Positions 62,371 through 64,000 of a DNA stretch of 64,000 nucleotides are shown in pieces (within the stretch, counting starts at the first letter, position 1; every line of letters starts with the position of its first letter). Source of the stretch: Bifidobacterium sp. ESL0704 (GTDB lineage: Bacteria > Actinomycetota > Actinomycetes > Actinomycetales > Bifidobacteriaceae); assembly GCF_029392075.1 (NCBI RefSeq), contig NZ_CP113929.1, positions 1,178,001 to 1,242,000 on the forward strand, written 5' to 3'. The notes beneath the pieces are model-generated. The model had not been told where the DNA came from. It did no database searches and saw only the letters and a list, made by a program, of their open reading frames with translations. The position numbers were made by a program, and so were the translations under genes.

Positions 62371-64000
62371 ATGTCCAATTTCGCACAGCATTTGCATGAT
62401 TTCGCCTCTTCTTCGGGTTTCAGCAGGTTCGTAGAACGAGCCGGGGGCATTGCACATCGTGTGAATACCATGGTCGGCAGTGGTGTTTCGCGCCACGCTG
62501 CCGGCAAGGCAGCCCCCGCTTCCTCGCTGCATGCGAAAGACGGCAGGGGAGCCAACCTGATGATGCAAGGTCTTTTCAACCGTGCCGTCCAATTGGGACC
62601 GATGGTCAAGCGGCATGTTTTCGAAGACTTTCCTGATGTGCCGGATGGGGTTTCACTTGGTTGGGCGCAATTGCCGCAGCTTGACGGACGTTTTTTCGCT
62701 CTGGGAGTTTTTCTTGCCCCGAATGAATTCTGCCAGATCGCGTTGGTCGACGGCAACGGCCGGGTGTTTTTAGGCGGAAACCCGCAAATGGACACCCACG
62801 ATGCCGATCCCGCGCTCATTTTCGGCAAGGAAGGCGACTTTTCACTCTCCAATGACAGCAGGATGCGAGGCGGCAAGACCGGCAGGTCCCGCGCGCCGCA
62901 CGGCACCGTCCAACATATCGGTTCTGAAGCGAAACCGGAGAAAGAGTTCGGTCGGTTTGACGAAAACCATGGCATAGACGTGGTGCAGGGCGGTATCGTC
63001 GGCCGCGATATGTTCGGTCAGATGGCCTGGCTCGCCTCCTGGCTCAAGCGCGGCAACCGCTATACGTTGGAACAGATGCGCTACCGTCTTCCGCAAAGCC
63101 TGCGCCTCGATCTGGAATATCGGGATGCGATGGCCATCGCCTTTTTCGCCACATACATGCTTCCGCAGCTTGATGGCCAGCTTATTGGTTTCGGAGCCGG
63201 TAACATCTTCCGCAGGCTCAACCGGGAAGCGCCGCTCGGTGCGATTCGGCGCAGCGTGCGCGACAGCCTGGAGGCGAGGACCCATGGGTTGCGTGTCTCA
63301 GGACTCGAAGACTATTTCGCCGATCTGATGCGCGAAGCGGGGGCTTTGAAACCTTCCGCCGGACTGGAGGCCGTGCACGGTGCCGAACCGTTACACCTGT
63401 ATACTTCCAGCTATTCTGGCGCTTACTTCTTTACCTGGGATGATTCGCTGAACCTGGCACCGGCGCTGGAGGCGCTGAACATCGAAGGCAATCTCAACCG
63501 TTTTTCGGCCGTGAGCGTTTGGCTCGAGCACAATGCGCATACCGGCGCGCTGCCCATCGAAGATACGGTCACGCGGGCGCAGGCGGCCCGGATCGACCAT
63601 GCGTTGCTGGACAATCCCGCTTTGATGGCGTTGAAGCCTTTGCCCAAAGAAGGCATCGAACTGCGAGAGCCCAGCTCGGTCTCGTTGCAGCGAATGATCG
63701 GGATAGCACGACGAAGCGCCGACCGTATCGCAGCAAATGCCCCAAGCGCTGACGATACCAGTCACAGTGCCTCCGCCCGGACCTCCGGTTCGGCCGGCCG
63801 CGGCGAATGGGTCTATCGCCAGGCCCTTTCCACCTTGCTGCGCGAGATACGGGTTCCGTATCGTTTCGATACCGAATTCCGTTCCAATCTGGAACTCGGC
63901 AATGTGGCCGTCTCCTTCACCACCGCCGGACGCACCATGATGCCGGCCAGCAGATATGACACGCAACGGCATACCTGGGTGGCGTTGAGCGACGACGAAC
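62371..64000 (+). CDS. Unrecognised protein, runs off the right edge (3'-partial)
   Basis: A frame starting at ATG 62371 is open for at least 543 codons to the window end, with codon use like its neighbours and no stop, so it is a genuine gene. The protein begins MSNFAQHLHDFASSSGF, has no signal peptide or obvious membrane helix, and contains a domain-like stretch with GWAQLPQLDGRFFALGVFLAP and LYTSSYSGAYFFTWDD. I recognise no family. No clear ribosome site precedes the ATG. It shares a short divergent promoter gap with the membrane protein on the other strand. Confidence 0.75.
   Translation, partial: MSNFAQHLHDFASSSGFSRFVERAGGIAHRVNTMVGSGVSRHAAGKAAPASSLHAKDGRGANLMMQGLFNRAVQLGPMVKRHVFEDFPDVPDGVSLGWAQLPQLDGRFFALGVFLAPNEFCQIALVDGNGRVFLGGNPQMDTHDADPALIFGKEGDFSLSNDSRMRGGKTGRSRAPHGTVQHIGSEAKPEKEFGRFDENHGIDVVQGGIVGRDMFGQMAWLASWLKRGNRYTLEQMRYRLPQSLRLDLEYRDAMAIAFFATYMLPQLDGQLIGFGAGNIFRRLNREAPLGAIRRSVRDSLEARTHGLRVSGLEDYFADLMREAGALKPSAGLEAVHGAEPLHLYTSSYSGAYFFTWDDSLNLAPALEALNIEGNLNRFSAVSVWLEHNAHTGALPIEDTVTRAQAARIDHALLDNPALMALKPLPKEGIELREPSSVSLQRMIGIARRSADRIAANAPSADDTSHSASARTSGSAGRGEWVYRQALSTLLREIRVPYRFDTEFRSNLELGNVAVSFTTAGRTMMPASRYDTQRHTWVALSDDE

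Noticed and set aside
1..64000. CRISPR arrays, insertion sequences, phage genes, tRNA or rRNA genes
   Set aside because: No regularly spaced repeats, transposase or integrase motifs, or tRNA cloverleaf/T-loop patterns were noticed in the intergenic regions.

Overview
This window looks like a chromosomal segment of a Bifidobacterium. The evidence is the high GC content, the mtrA-mtrB-lpqB signalling block, adjacent hisS and aspS genes, a GluABCD-type amino acid importer, a FruEKFG-type monosaccharide importer, a polyphosphate glucokinase, an actinobacterial RarA, and several very large surface glycosidases of the kind bifidobacteria use on plant glycans. The species cannot be fixed from the sequence alone.

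Layout. 1-8.5 kb: the 3' part of clpC, two small lipoprotein genes (the first frameshifted), a hairpin-rich intergenic region, a DUF349 gene on the minus strand, then hisS and aspS. 8.7-12.3 kb: a four-gene glutamate-type amino acid ABC importer. 12.4-15 kb: a large DExH RNA helicase. 15-18.9 kb (minus strand): a lipoprotein followed by a MacAB-like export set of adaptor, ATPase and FtsX-type permease, translationally coupled. 19.1-24.8 kb: rarA under a LexA-type box, then mtrA-mtrB-lpqB, where MtrB has Asp at the position of the usual N-box Asn. 24.9-29.7 kb: fruEKFG.

30-49.3 kb is the accessory highlight. Five consecutive plus-strand genes encode secreted, wall-anchored multidomain enzymes of about 1000-1800 residues. 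Four carry GH43 catalytic modules, one of them in tandem, and one carries a GH127/GH146-type beta-L-arabinofuranosidase module. All five have signal peptides, lectin-like LamG and Ig-like accessory domains, and a C-terminal L-x-x-T-G plus membrane-helix tail that lacks the usual proline. Together with the upstream importer they look like a locus that strips arabinose from plant arabinan, arabinogalactan or extensin at the cell surface and imports the freed sugar. The linkage to FruEKFG is inference.

49.4-64 kb: a 2-hydroxyacid dehydrogenase; a minus-strand riboflavin uptake unit (FMN riboswitch, ECF S-component, and a single polypeptide fusing both ECF ATPases to the T-component) followed by an amidohydrolase; then a GT2 glycosyltransferase, ppgK, an aminotransferase, a small membrane protein, a large polytopic membrane protein on the minus strand, and an unrecognised gene that runs off the right edge.

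No rRNA, tRNA, CRISPR array, insertion sequence or phage gene was recognised. Several genes (hisS, gluA, the helicase, rarA) have a -10-like hexamer 6-8 bases before the start codon, suggesting leaderless mRNAs.
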